64,000 nt of DNA, from NCBI GenBank assembly GCA_031841125.1, contig CM063106.1:15252001-15316000 (forward strand), given 5' to 3'. Every line of letters begins with the position of its first letter. Position 1 is the first letter of the stretch. This DNA comes from Acanthococcus lagerstroemiae (taxonomy: Eukaryota; Arthropoda; Insecta; Hemiptera; Eriococcidae). Position numbers and translations under genes: made by a program. Under the pieces are notes generated by a model. It was not told the origin of the DNA. It saw nothing but the letters and a program-made list of their open reading frames with translations, and searched no databases. Positions 32,705-42,852 of this stretch are shown here, in pieces.

Positions 32705-35260
32705 TACAGAACGGGAATGTGTGTCTCCCACGTGCTTCGCCCTCGTTCCGAATGTATCCCCGGCCCATGGAGGGCCAAGGTATCCCTCACCCTCACCCAT
32801 TCCTTTCGATCTTGGGCAATCCGGTGAAAAAGTTTATTTTTGATATAACCGTCGATCTCGTCCCTCCATCTAGTTTTTTGTTTTCCTCTGCTTCTTGTTT
32901 TATGACTTAAGAACCAGAAGGTGGCTTGGTAAGACAATCGTGCCCCGCCCATTCCCAATACGTTGGGAAGTTTTTTCCGGGTTACATTCAGACTGATTTT
33001 GTCCTTTATTTTTATGCCTAGAATGGAGCGCATCATCGAATTTTGGGCTGTTTCAAACTTTTTGAGTAGCCTGGCAGTAGGGGACCAGGTTGGGGAGCAG
33101 TATGTGAGAACTGGTGCAACACACATGTTAAAGATTTCACTTTTTGAATATTTCTGAAATTACCTTTGAATACGTGTTTTAGTGACCAAAATTTTTTCCA
33201 TGCCAGAGTAATTCTGCGGTCTATTTCTTTTTCGGTTCTTTTTTCTAATGAGATAAATTGTCCATACATTGTTTCTGAGACTACTTCAAGCTCTTTATTA
33301 TCGACCAAGATTTTTTTTTTTTTTTTTGGGGGGGGGGAGTTGTTATAATTTTGGATTTTTCAATGTTAATTGTTAGCCCTGCTAACTTTCCGCTTTCGTT
33401 CAGTGCTTGAATCATTTCTCCCAGCTCAGCCAGTGATTCTGATATAAAAACTATATCGTCTGCAAACCTCAGACTCGAAACTTTGATTCCGTTGATATTT
33501 AAGCCTTTGTTTTTCCATTTTAGCTGTCTGGAAACTTCCTTTAGGGCCATTTTAAAAAGACTAGGTGACAGCGGGTCCCCTTGACCAACTCATAGTATTC
33601 TCTCGTTTGGTCTGTAATGATACGACTTTCTAGGCCTGAGTACATTTCTTCTATTATTTTGGTAATTTGGTAAGGGATTCCCTGATTTGTTAGTGCTCGT
33701 ATCATGTACTGATGATTCAAAGAATCAAACGCCTTATTGTAGTCGATGAATGCCAAGCTTATATTCAGATTGTATTCCGAGGATTTTTCTAAAATTTGGT
33801 TTATAGTGTGAAGATGATCTAGTGTAGAGTTGTTTTCTTCCTAAATCCTGCCTGGTTTGTGGGTTGTTGAACTTCCAAATAGTACTTTATTCTCGTTTTT
33901 ACGAGTCTGAAGAAGATTTTCGAGATTATCGGGGAAAGACTGATTACTTTTCTCCATAAATAATGAGTTCGTTTTATATTCCATCTCTACCTGGCGCTTT
34001 ATTTTTTTCTCTTCAGATTTTTAACCATGACTCTTATTTCCGAAGTTAGAAATAGAGGTTCCGGTTCGCACATGTCAGAAATTTACTCTCATTATTTGTT
34101 TCACACGAGTATAGGTCCTTGTAGAAGTCAGATGCTAGTTTGATTATTTGCCTGGTTTGGGGGTTGCTGAAGTACCAAATAGTTCTTTATTTTCGTTTCC
34201 ACGAGTTTGGAGAAGATTTTCGAGATTGTTGGAGACAGACTGATTGGTATGTAATATACGATTTGATGTCTACTTCCTTTTTTGAATAGTAGAATTACAT
34301 CAGAAAGTTTTCACGCTTTTGGTATTTCCTCGGAGGACCAACTTTTGTTAAGGAGAGAGGTGATTGCCTTGATCATCTCCTTACCTCCGTAAATAATATG
34401 TTCGTTTTTTATTCCGTCGCTACCTGCCACTTTATTTTTTTTCAGATTTTTAACCATGGCTCGTATTTCCGAAGTTAGAAATAAAGGTACCGGCTCGCGT
34501 GTCTCAGTGGGTGAGCTGGTCAGAAATGTACTGTCATTTTTTGTTTCACAAGAGTATAGTTTCTTGTAGAAGTCAGATGCTATTTTGTTTATTTCGTACC
34601 GATCATAGGCTCTATTTCCTTTATTGTCCAGTAGATACGTAGTAAGTTGTGACCCAAGAGTCAAGTTCCTATTTAGTTTTTTTATATTTTTTGTATCCTC
34701 TAAGGTTAAGCTAATCAGGTCTGACCTCCAGCGATCCGCCTTCTCTCTTTGTGTAGCTTTTATTTTTTTTTTATACCATATTTAGCTCAACCTTATCTTT
34801 TGAGTTTTTATTTTTTTATGTAGCAGTTTCCTTCTGTCTATCCAAAGGTTTTCCAGGTTTTCCTTTTGCGAGTATGTGGCTGGCTCTCGTTCCCTGCCGT
34901 TCTTTTTCGGTGACTTTGAACTGTCTAGTATAGCCTTACATAAGGTTTTGTAGTGATCTTCAACGCTTGATAGGTTCAGGTTGTTCACCTTCTTCAAGGC
35001 TTCGTTAATTTTAAACTTGTAGCTTTCTATGTCATTAACACCAAGAATTTTGTTTATTGTTTTCTTGCTATAGTACGACTCGTTCAATCTTAAGACAATG
35101 GAAATAATCCTATGGTCCCGGTGATATATTCAAACTTATTTGAAACATCAAAATGTATTATGTTTTTATTGATTTGAGGTGAAAGGACGAAATCGATTTG
35201 GTTTTCATGTTCTTGATTGGGACTAATCAAACTTACCACTTTTTAATGATACTACGTTAC
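32705..35260 (-). mobile_element. RTE-clade LINE relic with internal duplication
   Basis: Minus-strand order from 35260 down: end of the endonuclease (QIDFVLSPQ near 35190), linker (35087-34782), RT fingers (34664-34311, NKVAGSDGIKNEHIIYGG), palm (33756-33541 FIDYNKAFDSLNH; 33550-33281 SSLRFADDIVFI), thumb and C-terminal region (33308-33033; 33126-32704, MRSILGIKIKDKIS). It is interrupted by stops and frameshifts and by a G/T-run at 33310-33338. A block at 33849-34148 is repeated at 34150-34590, so part of the RT is present twice. Confidence 0.85.
33281..33756 (-). pseudogene. RTE RT palm domain remnant
   Basis: Two overlapping frames give AFIDYNKAFDSLNHQYMIRA (catalytic block with the first Asp) and then VSSLRFADDIVFISESLAEL (the FADD block intact). 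The QGDPLSP block falls at the frame change around 33560-33580. The following INIEKSKII matches the conserved LxINxxKT block. This is the best preserved catalytic RT region among the RTE copies in the window. Confidence 0.8.
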
Positions 35261-35286
35261 TCATTTTATTAAACAATGCTTTTACG

Positions 35287-35520
35287 TACTGTCAACTGGG
35301 GTAATATCGGACAACGGTGGTAATACCGCCCGCTCATGACCTAATTACTGATAACGATACTAGCGCTCCTATAGCAAGTCATGAATGACCGATATTACCA
35401 CCGTGTCCGATATTACCTCAGTTGATTTTCCTGACAAAGATACTAGCGCTCCAACAAGTCACGAGTGCATGGCCAATATTACCACCAGTGTCCCGTATTA
35501 CCCCAGTTGACGGTATATTA
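35287..35520. mobile_element. MITE with TA-flanked TIRs
   Basis: Left CTGTCAACTGGGGTAATATC and right complement (ATTACCCCAGTTGACGG) are each bordered by TA. Subterminal GGACA...GGTGGTAATA motifs pair too. Two tandem versions of GATACTAGCGCTCC (35357, 35438) and CCGATATTACCACCGTGTCC lie inside, so the right part is a partial duplication. A Tc1/mariner-pogo-type derivative is likely. Confidence 0.75.
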
Positions 35521-35530
35521 AGGGATACCT

Positions 35531-35632
35531 CTTTTTCTAATTTTGCTTTTAACTCGAGCCCTGGAATCCGCCCTTTCCAGCATTACCTCAGAGACTTCGG
35601 GGAGGCTTTTTTTTTTTTTTTTTTTTTTTTTT
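35531..35632 (-). mobile_element. tRNA-derived SINE, tail fragment
   Basis: Minus orientation: body end CAGAG-type sequence, GGTAATGCTGGAAAGGGCGG, ATTCCAGGGCTCGAGTTAAA and AGCAAAATTAG tail, matching the 3' parts of the other SINE copies. Instead of the upstream body there is a run of about 26 T's (35607-35632), so the head was lost and replaced by a homopolymer. Confidence 0.7.
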
Positions 35633-35832
35633 GAGAATAATTAGTTGTGATAAGAGAAACAGTTTAAACAATCTAAGAAATGGTTTATAATAACCTATTA
35701 TTAAATAAGACAGAGAGTGAAAAAGTAACAGCGTTATAACCACGACTGGATTCTTCGCTTTTGTAACCGCGGATGTGGATATTAAATTTAATAACTGATA
35801 TTGAAAAAATCTCGTTTAAATTAAGATTGTTA

Positions 35833-35834
35833 AG

Positions 35835-35865
<31 letters not shown>

Positions 35866-36130
35866 TTTATTTTACATACATATTACATATACAATATATT
35901 GTGCTGACTGGGCCTTTTGTTTTAAGCTTATCGGTTCCGCAGGTGTTAATAGCGTACACATACTAAAATTGGAACGATACAGTAAAGTTAATGCCTGGCA
36001 GATAACACGCAAAGACGGGAGGTGTAGGGCTTCAGCTTTACTTGCCAGAACGCTTAGTCGATTCTTCGCTCGTGTCGAACCGGGACCTCGGATTGAACAC
36101 CTTCCTAACAACAAATGAAGAAAATCCGTT
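35833..36130 (-). mobile_element. Probable 3' end of a poly-A retroposon
   Basis: A run of about 20 T's at about 35834-35857, next to AAATTTATTTATTTTACAT, reads on the minus strand as AATAAA-like signals followed by poly-A. TCGTTTAAATTAA before it (35814) and CCGTTTAAATTAA after it (36126) could be a target duplication, but about 10 extra bases lie between the left copy and the T-run. The 80-residue frame inside (35872-36114) is not recognised. Confidence 0.45.
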
Positions 36131-37390
36131 TAAATTAATCGCAAAACAGTATTTATGGACCAATATTAGTTTTAGAAACAACATTACTTTGTTACTCAAA
36201 AAGCAATTAGTTAATGAGCATATCTGGAACATTTTTTGCTTTCTAATTACCAGTTGATGTGTATATTCGTAGTTTCATGAACTGTGCTGTATGATGTTGT
36301 CTCGAAAATGAAAAATTGAAAATCGAGACTCGTCAATAAGAAAGAATTAGAATTATGAACATCATTCGCATGCTCATATTATGAATACGAAATAATATGT
36401 CGGATATCACACTGTACGCGCTCATGCTACATAATATTACTTACGTATGCACTTATTCAGTTTGCAATGTACAAACCCTTGCTCCTGACATTGTCATGTA
36501 ATTTTACAAAGTATCTTAAAAGTATGATTTTTCTTTCTTTCGCGGTGAAAACGTTTCTAGTAGCTTCCAAATGATATAACATTTCCCTGTTTTAGTATGC
36601 AAATTTTTACTTCAACGACGAAGGAAAAAAAAGAGAGAAAGAGAGGAAGAAGGAAAAGTACTCGGTTCTCTTTTCTTCTCGAGTATCTCCAGTAGAAAAC
36701 GTGAATTCTAACACAGACAAAAGGTATTTTATTCCGCTGCAGAAGTCATTACACGTATTTTGGGTTCAGCGTATTTTTATACTTTTCTCCTTTTTTCCTC
36801 CACGGCAGACAATAAGTTGAAACGCGTCGGCGGGAGTGAGAGAGATTTTAAGGTTAAAAATAATAATAATGGAGGTAAAAACTTGCGGATTCGGGAAATG
36901 AAAATTTGCGTTATTGTTTTAAAGTAGACTGCCATAAGGAAACGAAAAAGCTCTCGCCATTCTGGAAATATATTTGCGGCGAATATGTGCACAGCTCGTC
37001 CTATTTGTCTGGAGGTTCTGTAACCATATTATGGACAAATTCTTTCTAGACAGAATGTACTAGATAGTTTTGTGGCTGGTTTTTGATGGGAGAAATAAAC
37101 ATGTTTACTTAATATTGATTATGTCCACCGGGGTACAAAACCGTTAAGATTGTGTGGTGAAATTCTCGTTGAGGTTGATACTTTTGTCAAATGCTGGACA
37201 ACTTTGTGTTCCTATATTTAACGTCGAAGTTGTTAATCCGACCAGCTGTCCGATTACCGAGCCCCATGTTTCTGACTTCCACGTATCGATAAATGAGTTA
37301 CGATTTTCCTTCCATATCGGGACTAGCTAGACGATGACCAAAAATGATGTAGTGATGAGATGCGTTTATAGTATAAAGACATCACTCTTT
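36131..37390. other. Stretch without recognisable gene
   Basis: AT-rich, with a purine-rich patch at 36620-36660. Small ORFs only. Nothing I can name. Confidence 0.5.
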
Positions 37391-37835
37391 TTCTCTTAGC
37401 TGTATTTATTATTTTTAAGCCTTTACAACTTAAAGCCCATGTTCTGAGCAAATGCCTCCCTTAATCTTTCCCATTAGGCTCGGTCCTTGGGCAACTTCAT
37501 GTTACTGTTTGTTGCGAAAAAAATTGCAAATTTCGTCGGTCTCTCTTATTTCTTGTTTGCTAGGTTTACGTTTTTTATTAGGTTGCCAGGAAATGATTTC
37601 ATATAACCAGCGTTTATCTTTTAAACGAGCAATATTCCCCACCCAGATCCACTTGATCCTCTTGAGTGCATGAACGATATTGTTGTCACATTTTAACTTT
37701 TTTTTTATTATTCTTAACGGAATTTTATCTTGTAGTTTGATACCAAGTATAGTAGATCTAGCATCTCCAAAGCATTTTGCATTACCATTAATTTCTTTCC
37801 ATCTGATTTTATATTGACCAAGATTGGGTCCTATA

Positions 37836-38219
37836 TGTTAGTGATGAGAGAATACAACTGTTGCATTTATTTGACATATTTGTTTTAAATATAAATTTTA
37901 AATTCTAGTATTTATTCCAGCTAATCGATATTCTTCTGTGGCGAAGAACGCTCCCGCACATTCGAGATACGCGAAGAAAGGTCGACACATTCTTCGAGCA
38001 GCAGAATAGAAGTTCGATAACGAGAGTGATAGGAGTTTCACCGATTACACCGGGATATATAAAGGCCGCTGGCCGACGCCGGATAGTCTAGTTTTGTATG
38101 CGATTAACTGTGCGTTTTTCAAAGCAATCTAGCTACTGTTTTCGCGCGTTTGTATTAGTGTGACATTAAAAGTTCTTAGTACGTGTTTTCGTGCATTTTT
38201 CGGTGCGAATATCGTTACA
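37836..38219 (+). repeat. Left LTR (384 bp)
   Basis: Starts TGTTAGTG and ends GTTACA. A TATA-like box lies at about 38054-38061, followed by CCGGATAGTCTAGTTTTGTA, likely the transcription start region. Its 3' half matches the right LTR at 38631-38847. Confidence 0.75.
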
Positions 38220-38240
38220 TTGGTGTCAGAAGTGGGATTT
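38220..38240 (+). promoter_or_regulatory. Primer-binding-site-like sequence
   Basis: TGGTGTCAGAAGTGGGAT begins one or two bases after the LTR end, the position and form (TGG...) expected of a tRNA primer-binding site of Gypsy-type elements. I have not assigned the tRNA. Confidence 0.65.
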
Positions 38241-38262
38241 GACAGTACGCGTCGTAAAGATC

Positions 38263-38625
38263 CGGTCGCTGGCAATTCGCAAGTGATTTTGGACCAAGTG
38301 ATGAGCAGAGTCGAGCTTTTTTCTCAGTTGACTGACAAATTCTTCCTCCAGTTGCGGCTGTTGAGGTGGAGTTCCAAATTCCGGATCACACGGTAATCGT
38401 AACTCCCGGCCAAAGACGACCTTTGCGGTAGTGTGCTGCGTACTTTCATGGACGGCTGATCTGTAGGCCAACAGAAACAATGGAATGTGTTGGTCCCATC
38501 TCTTTAGTGCTCGGCAACGTCTTTGGCCAGATATTCCTTGAGCGTCCGGTTTAATCGCTCAACCATGCCGTCGGATTGAGGATGCAGCGAAGTAGTTCTC
38601 GTATTTCGAATTCCCAGAAGCTAAC
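38263..38625 (-). pseudogene. Gypsy integrase fragment, inverted
   Basis: The minus strand encodes SLHPQSDGMVERLNRTLKEY (integrase block just after the third catalytic residue). After a stop and frame change follow FLLAYRSAVHESTQHTTAKV, VFGRELRLPCDPEFG and FVSQLRKKLDSAHHLVQNHL. These are the integrase end blocks of Gypsy elements. It lies between LTRs that both read on the plus strand, so it is reversed relative to them. The catalytic core is missing. Confidence 0.85.
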
Positions 38626-38630
38626 ATACT

Positions 38631-38847
38631 TCTAGAAGTTCAATATCGAGAGCGATAAAAAGTTTCACCGATAACGCCGGGATATATAAAGGCCGCTGGC
38701 CGACACCGGATAGTCTAGTTTTGTATGCGATTAACTGTGCGTTTTTTCAAAGCGATCTGGCTACTGTTTTCGTGCGTTTGTATTAGTGTGACATTAAAAC
38801 TTCATAGTACGTGTTTTCGTGCGTTTTTCGGTGCGAATCTCGTTACA
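38631..38847 (+). repeat. Right LTR, 5'-truncated
   Basis: From TTCTAGAAGTTCAATATCGA onward it matches the last 217 or so bases of the left LTR, including GGGATATATAAAGGCCGC and the terminal CTCGTTACA. The first about 165 bases are missing. The sequences differ at several points, so the copies are not recent. Confidence 0.75.
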
Positions 38848-40651
38848 TTTCTATTAACTTCCTTCCTCATTTGGTTTTCAAAAGAGACTAAGTACTCGCA
38901 ATTGCCCTAAACAGATAACATTGTCTACAGTTTTAGTTTTTTGGTTTCCCTGCACTAAATCTTTTTTGTCCCTCGAGTTGCTGAATTTTTTTTTCTTAAA
39001 GTTGATCACCAAACTTGCTTCATTACCTTTCTTACCAATTTCTTCCAACACATCTTCCAATTCATTCCTACGTATATTTTTTGCAATTACCACTAGATCA
39101 TTCGCAAATCTGAGATTGTTTAAAAAATTTTCATTCACTATTACACCTCTAGATTACCAGTCTAGGTTTCGAAAGATATATATCTGCTAAAGCACAATTG
39201 AAGAGTAGAGGGAGATGGGGTCCCCTTGTCTCACCCTCTTTTTATTTCATACAGTTCTTTTTCGTGTCTGTAATTATTTGGGCCTTCAAGTTGGTGTACA
39301 TATTTAGGTAAGATTGATACCTTGCCTTATTAAAGACTTTAACATAAAATTTATTTTAACTGAATTGAAAGCCTTGGGAAAGTCCATAAAAGCTACATGA
39401 AGTTCCAGCTGGTATTCTGAGGCTTTTTGAATGAGGGTGTTAATAGTGTGCAGATGGTCCACCGTAGAGAAGCCCCTGCGAAAACCTGCCTGATCTGGAG
39501 ACTGTGTGTGTGTGTAGTCCAGATCATTTTTTAATCTTCTTTCAATAGAGATGCCAGTATTTTTGAAAGGGAGGGGGGATCAGGCCTATGGGGCGGTAGT
39601 TATAGATGATATGTCTATTCCCTTTTTTAAAAATAAGGATTATTCTTGAAATTTTTCAGTCTTGAGGTATTTTCTTTTCCCTTAAAATTATGTTCTACAT
39701 TTCCTTCAGAATTTTGAAAAGTCTATCTCCCCCACATTTTAAAGGTTCATTTGTAATTTTCTCGTGCCCAGCTGCTTTGCCTGCCTTCAGTAATTCAGCT
39801 ACTTTCTTAATTTCTTCTATTAGGAAGTTCGGTTCCCTTTTGCCTTCCTCGTCTGTGTCAACGGGTTTTAAGTCATCTAAATAAAGTTCTCAATAAAATT
39901 TTGTGGCAATTTCTTTAATTTTCTCTCGGTTGTATTCCCGAGTTCCTTTGTCATTTTTAAAAAAAGTTGTATATTTCTCTCCCAACAGATGACACAACAT
40001 CTTATTGCTTTTGTACATTTTGTAGTTGACATGATTTCCAAATTTAGTTTTTGTGTTTTTTCATGGTCATAAAATCTTCTTTTTTTTCTTTTTTTTTTTT
40101 TATATAGCTTATATACTAGATTCAGTTCTACTTTATTCCGGACAGTTTTTGGTAGTCATCTTATTTTGTCCCTTCTTTGAATCAACACTCACTAAGGAGA
40201 CAGGAAGTTTAGCAATTCGAATTTTTGGTTTTGAAACCAGAATTTTATTTGATGCTCTGTTTATGAGGTTTTTCATGCCACCATATAAGGTGTTTTCTCC
40301 AGGGTCAATGATCGTATCTATCTGTTCAGAGATTTTCTGTTCGTAGATTATTCGGTTTTCATTGTGTTTTTTTGGAGGGTTGGGTTGATGTGCGGGCCAT
40401 ATCATTGTTTCCTAATTTCGATTGTATAATTGATCGATCTGTGGTCAAAGTGGAACTGGAAATTTTTCAGTACATCAAAGTTTCGAACATTTTCTAGGGT
40501 AATTAGACCTGATATGTAGTCAATTTGAGTTTTGTACTCCTGATTAAGGGCAAGCCATGTCCGTCTTCTACTCACTCGCTTTTTAAAGATAGCGTTTACT
40601 ATTTTCAGATTGTTTTCTCGGCAGAAATTAACCAGGTTCCATCCTCTTCTG

Positions 40652-41030
40652 CAGGGACGTACCGAAGAGTTTTTCCTGTGGGGATAAAAAATTGTGAAAG
40701 TCCCAAGTGACTCAACTCTAAATTCCCAAGTATTAAAGCAAAAAAAAAAAAAAAAAAAACTTTGGACATATTGGGTTTTTCCAGACTCAACTCAAAATTT
40801 CAAAATTCACAAGTATCAAAGTAAAAGAAAAAAAAAAAACAAGAACAATTTCACTTGTTGGGTTTTTCAAACTTCTCACTCAATTCGCAAGTATCATAGC
40901 AAAAAAAAAAAAAAACCTCTTTAACTTGTTGGATTTTTCCAACTCCAACTCGCCTGACTTAAATGATGGTAAATTTTCCCAACTGCTGAGTGAAAAATTC
41001 TTACAGCCCCCCTCTGTCGGTAGGTCCCTG
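40652..41030. mobile_element. hAT-type MITE with 8-bp duplication
   Basis: Termini CAGGGACGTACCGAAGAG and its complement (CTCTGTCGGTAGGTCCCTG). The 8 bases before (CTCTTCTG) and after (CTCTCCTG) agree at 7 of 8, the target-site length of hAT elements. The interior holds three tandem versions of a roughly 85-bp unit, each with an A-run of 12-20 and TTGTTGGGTTTTTC. It interrupts the RTE relic. A lone terminus of the same type lies at 53904. Confidence 0.85.
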
Positions 41031-41709
41031 CTCTCCTGTTTCTTTTGCCAAAAGTATAAGGTTTAATAAGTTGGCTTTCTCCAGATTCTTGCTAGCCTAT
41101 CTGACTGTTCAAGTCCCCCATGATCAAAACTTGGTTATTCAAGTTGCATTTTAAGTTTTCCAGAATATTGTTTTTTAGTTTTGAATAGAATGTTTCGTTT
41201 TCTGAATACTCAGTAGGTAGCTGTTGGGGCATATATTTGAACTAGAGAGAGGACGGAATTCCTCAGATTAAGCTTAATTATTGTTATCTTTTTTGTTACC
41301 CCCTTAAATTCCAGAAAAGGGTCAACATATTTTTCGTCTATCAATAATCCTATTCCCCTCTGACCACTTTTGTTTCTGACATGACAGAAAATATTACTCC
41401 CCTGTGTTATGAACACGGTTTCCCCCTCTCTTCCGATTTACGACTATCCTAAAATGTTAATATTCGATTTAAAAAAAAAAAATTTAAGTTCTTACATTAA
41501 ATGAAGCAATTTCTAATAAACATGGTGTTTCTTTTTTCTTTGCTTCCTTCCGAAAGATTGGCTTATGGGGTTTGGTCTGGATTGCCCAGGCTGACCTGCC
41601 CGATAATCTTAGCTGTATGGTTAACATCTAATATTGTCTTCTGTTATAAGACTATAACTAATGTTCTTCCAAATCTCAGATTGGTCAGATTATTTATATT
41701 TATGACGGG

Positions 41710-41908
41710 ATCTGATTGGCCGAGTGGATGCGCTGGTCTCGGAATCCGGAAGTCCCGGGTTCGAGCCCACGTAGCAACTCGCTACATTTCGACCTAGACC
41801 GGTTTTTCGGCAAGACGAGAAGAAAGCTAAGACATCCCCAACGTCTCTAAGGTAATGCTCGAAAGGGTGGATTCCAGGGCTTGGGTCGAGAGTAAAATTA
41901 GAAAAGAG
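41710..41908 (+). mobile_element. tRNA-derived SINE, copy 3
   Basis: Head TTGGCCGAGTGGATGCGCTG, CGGAATCCGG and B box GGGTTCGAGCCCACG, then body CTCGCTACATTTCGACCTAG and ACCGGTTTTTCGGCAAGACG, then tail GGGCTTGGGTCGAGAGTAAA. Two bases are lost in the A-box side relative to other copies. Confidence 0.85.
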
Positions 41909-41988
41909 TTATTGTATTTGTGGTTCGTGTCAACAGCCTTATCGAATTTTTTGAAATCGGGAGTGATCTTCGAGTCGATTAATTTGCG

Positions 41989-42350
41989 GCGATCTTCTTA
42001 AATCGAACGTACATTTTTGTATAAATCGTCTAATCGTCCTGTCTGGTCAGTTTCTGCGTACCACGATGTGAAGTCTCACAAACGTCTTTTGTCGCCGGTA
42101 TATCTGTATTTCCTGTACGTGATCTTTTCTAAACCACGCTCTTCTTTTCACTCGTTGTCCTCTTTTTCCATCGATCGGCCAGACAGACCTAATTAGTTCA
42201 GTCATAGTTTAGTTACAGTTTATGTTTTAGCATTCTCGGTCAGATCGATTCTTACTATCGATTGACTAATACACGCCCTTTCCCTATACACTCTCGCTTC
42301 TTTGATTTCATATGCCCTCGCTTGGATTCGGACTAGACCCTTAACGTAAG
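41989..42350. repeat. Interspersed repeat family A, copy 2
   Basis: Carries TTTTTGTATAAATCGTCTA, GTCAGTTTCTGCGTACCACG, CAAACGTCTTTTGTCGCC, TGTACGTGATCTTTTCTAAA, ATCGGCCAGACAGACC and CAGTTTATGTTTTAGCATTC in the order of copies 1 and 3. It extends further right than copy 1, sharing CTCGCTTCTTTGATTTCATA and GCCNTCGCT...CGGAC with copy 3. Confidence 0.65.
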
Positions 42351-42489
42351 TTACCGAAAACCCGGCAATTTCGATGTTAAACTCGTCAAAAAGTTCAGGA
42401 CCAGTGTACAAAATAACACTCATAACTGTTGTCATCTTGTCAAATAGCCTTCCGCCTTGGCCATTTTTGAAACAGGGACGAAAGTATGA

Positions 42490-42852
42490 TATACAACTGT
42501 GAAATCTGGCCAAGAATCTTCTTCTAGCGACAGAAATGGATTTCTGGAAAAGAGCAGCCAGGCGATCAAAGCTGGAAAGAATCCGAAATAGAACATGGAG
42601 ACAATGGAGGTACAGAATACTTTGGTGGACAACGTCAAAACCAGGCAGTTGATATTGTACGGGCATGTCTGAAGAATTCCGGAAGAACAACTACCAAGGA
42701 AGATCACCGAATGGTCTCCCTACGGACGAAGGAACAGAAGACGTCCCAGGAACATACCGGAGGGTCTATGAATGGACCGAGGAAAATAGAGGATGGTCTT
42801 CGGGAAGTGACATTCGCTGTAAGCCAATTGCATAAATACCTAGGTAGATAGA
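42490..42852 (+). pseudogene. Non-LTR retrotransposon C-terminal fragment
   Basis: The frames around 42535-42700 read EMDFWKRAARRSKLERIRN and later LVDNVKTRQLILYGHV, RIPEEQLPRKITEW and SPYGRRNRRRPR. This is the C-terminal domain that follows the RT in many insect LINEs (MDFWRRSAR... LxWYGHVxRMxxxRLPK pattern). It is short, shifts frame at least once, and carries stops. The clade is uncertain. Confidence 0.7.

Larger units (their letters stand above)
37836..38847 (+). mobile_element. Gypsy-like LTR element, rearranged
   Basis: Two direct copies of an LTR-like sequence bound about 410 bases. The LTR starts TGTTAGTGATG, holds a TATA motif (GGGATATATAAAGGCCGC) and ends GAATATCGTTACA. Right after the left LTR is a primer-binding-type sequence TGGTGTCAGAAGTGGGAT. 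The interior does not continue with gag. It is an integrase fragment on the opposite strand. The element sits inside an RTE relic. Confidence 0.75.
37400..41470 (-). mobile_element. RTE-clade LINE split by later insertions
   Basis: Minus-strand order: endonuclease (41430-41210: CHVRNKSGQRGIGLLIDEKY, LSLVQIYAPT), linker around 40405-40133 (SVDSKKGQNKMTTKN), RT fingers (39900-39690), palm (39400-39200, then 39138-38878 with NNLRFANDLVVIAKN, the FADD block altered to FAND). The C-terminal part (37835-37440: ILGIKLQDKIPL, WISVGNIARLKD-type, EIISWQPNKKRKPSKQE) lies beyond a Gypsy-like insertion at 37836-38847. A hAT MITE interrupts it at 40652-41030. It ends with a T-rich (reverse A-rich) stretch near 37400-37410. 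Confidence 0.85.
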
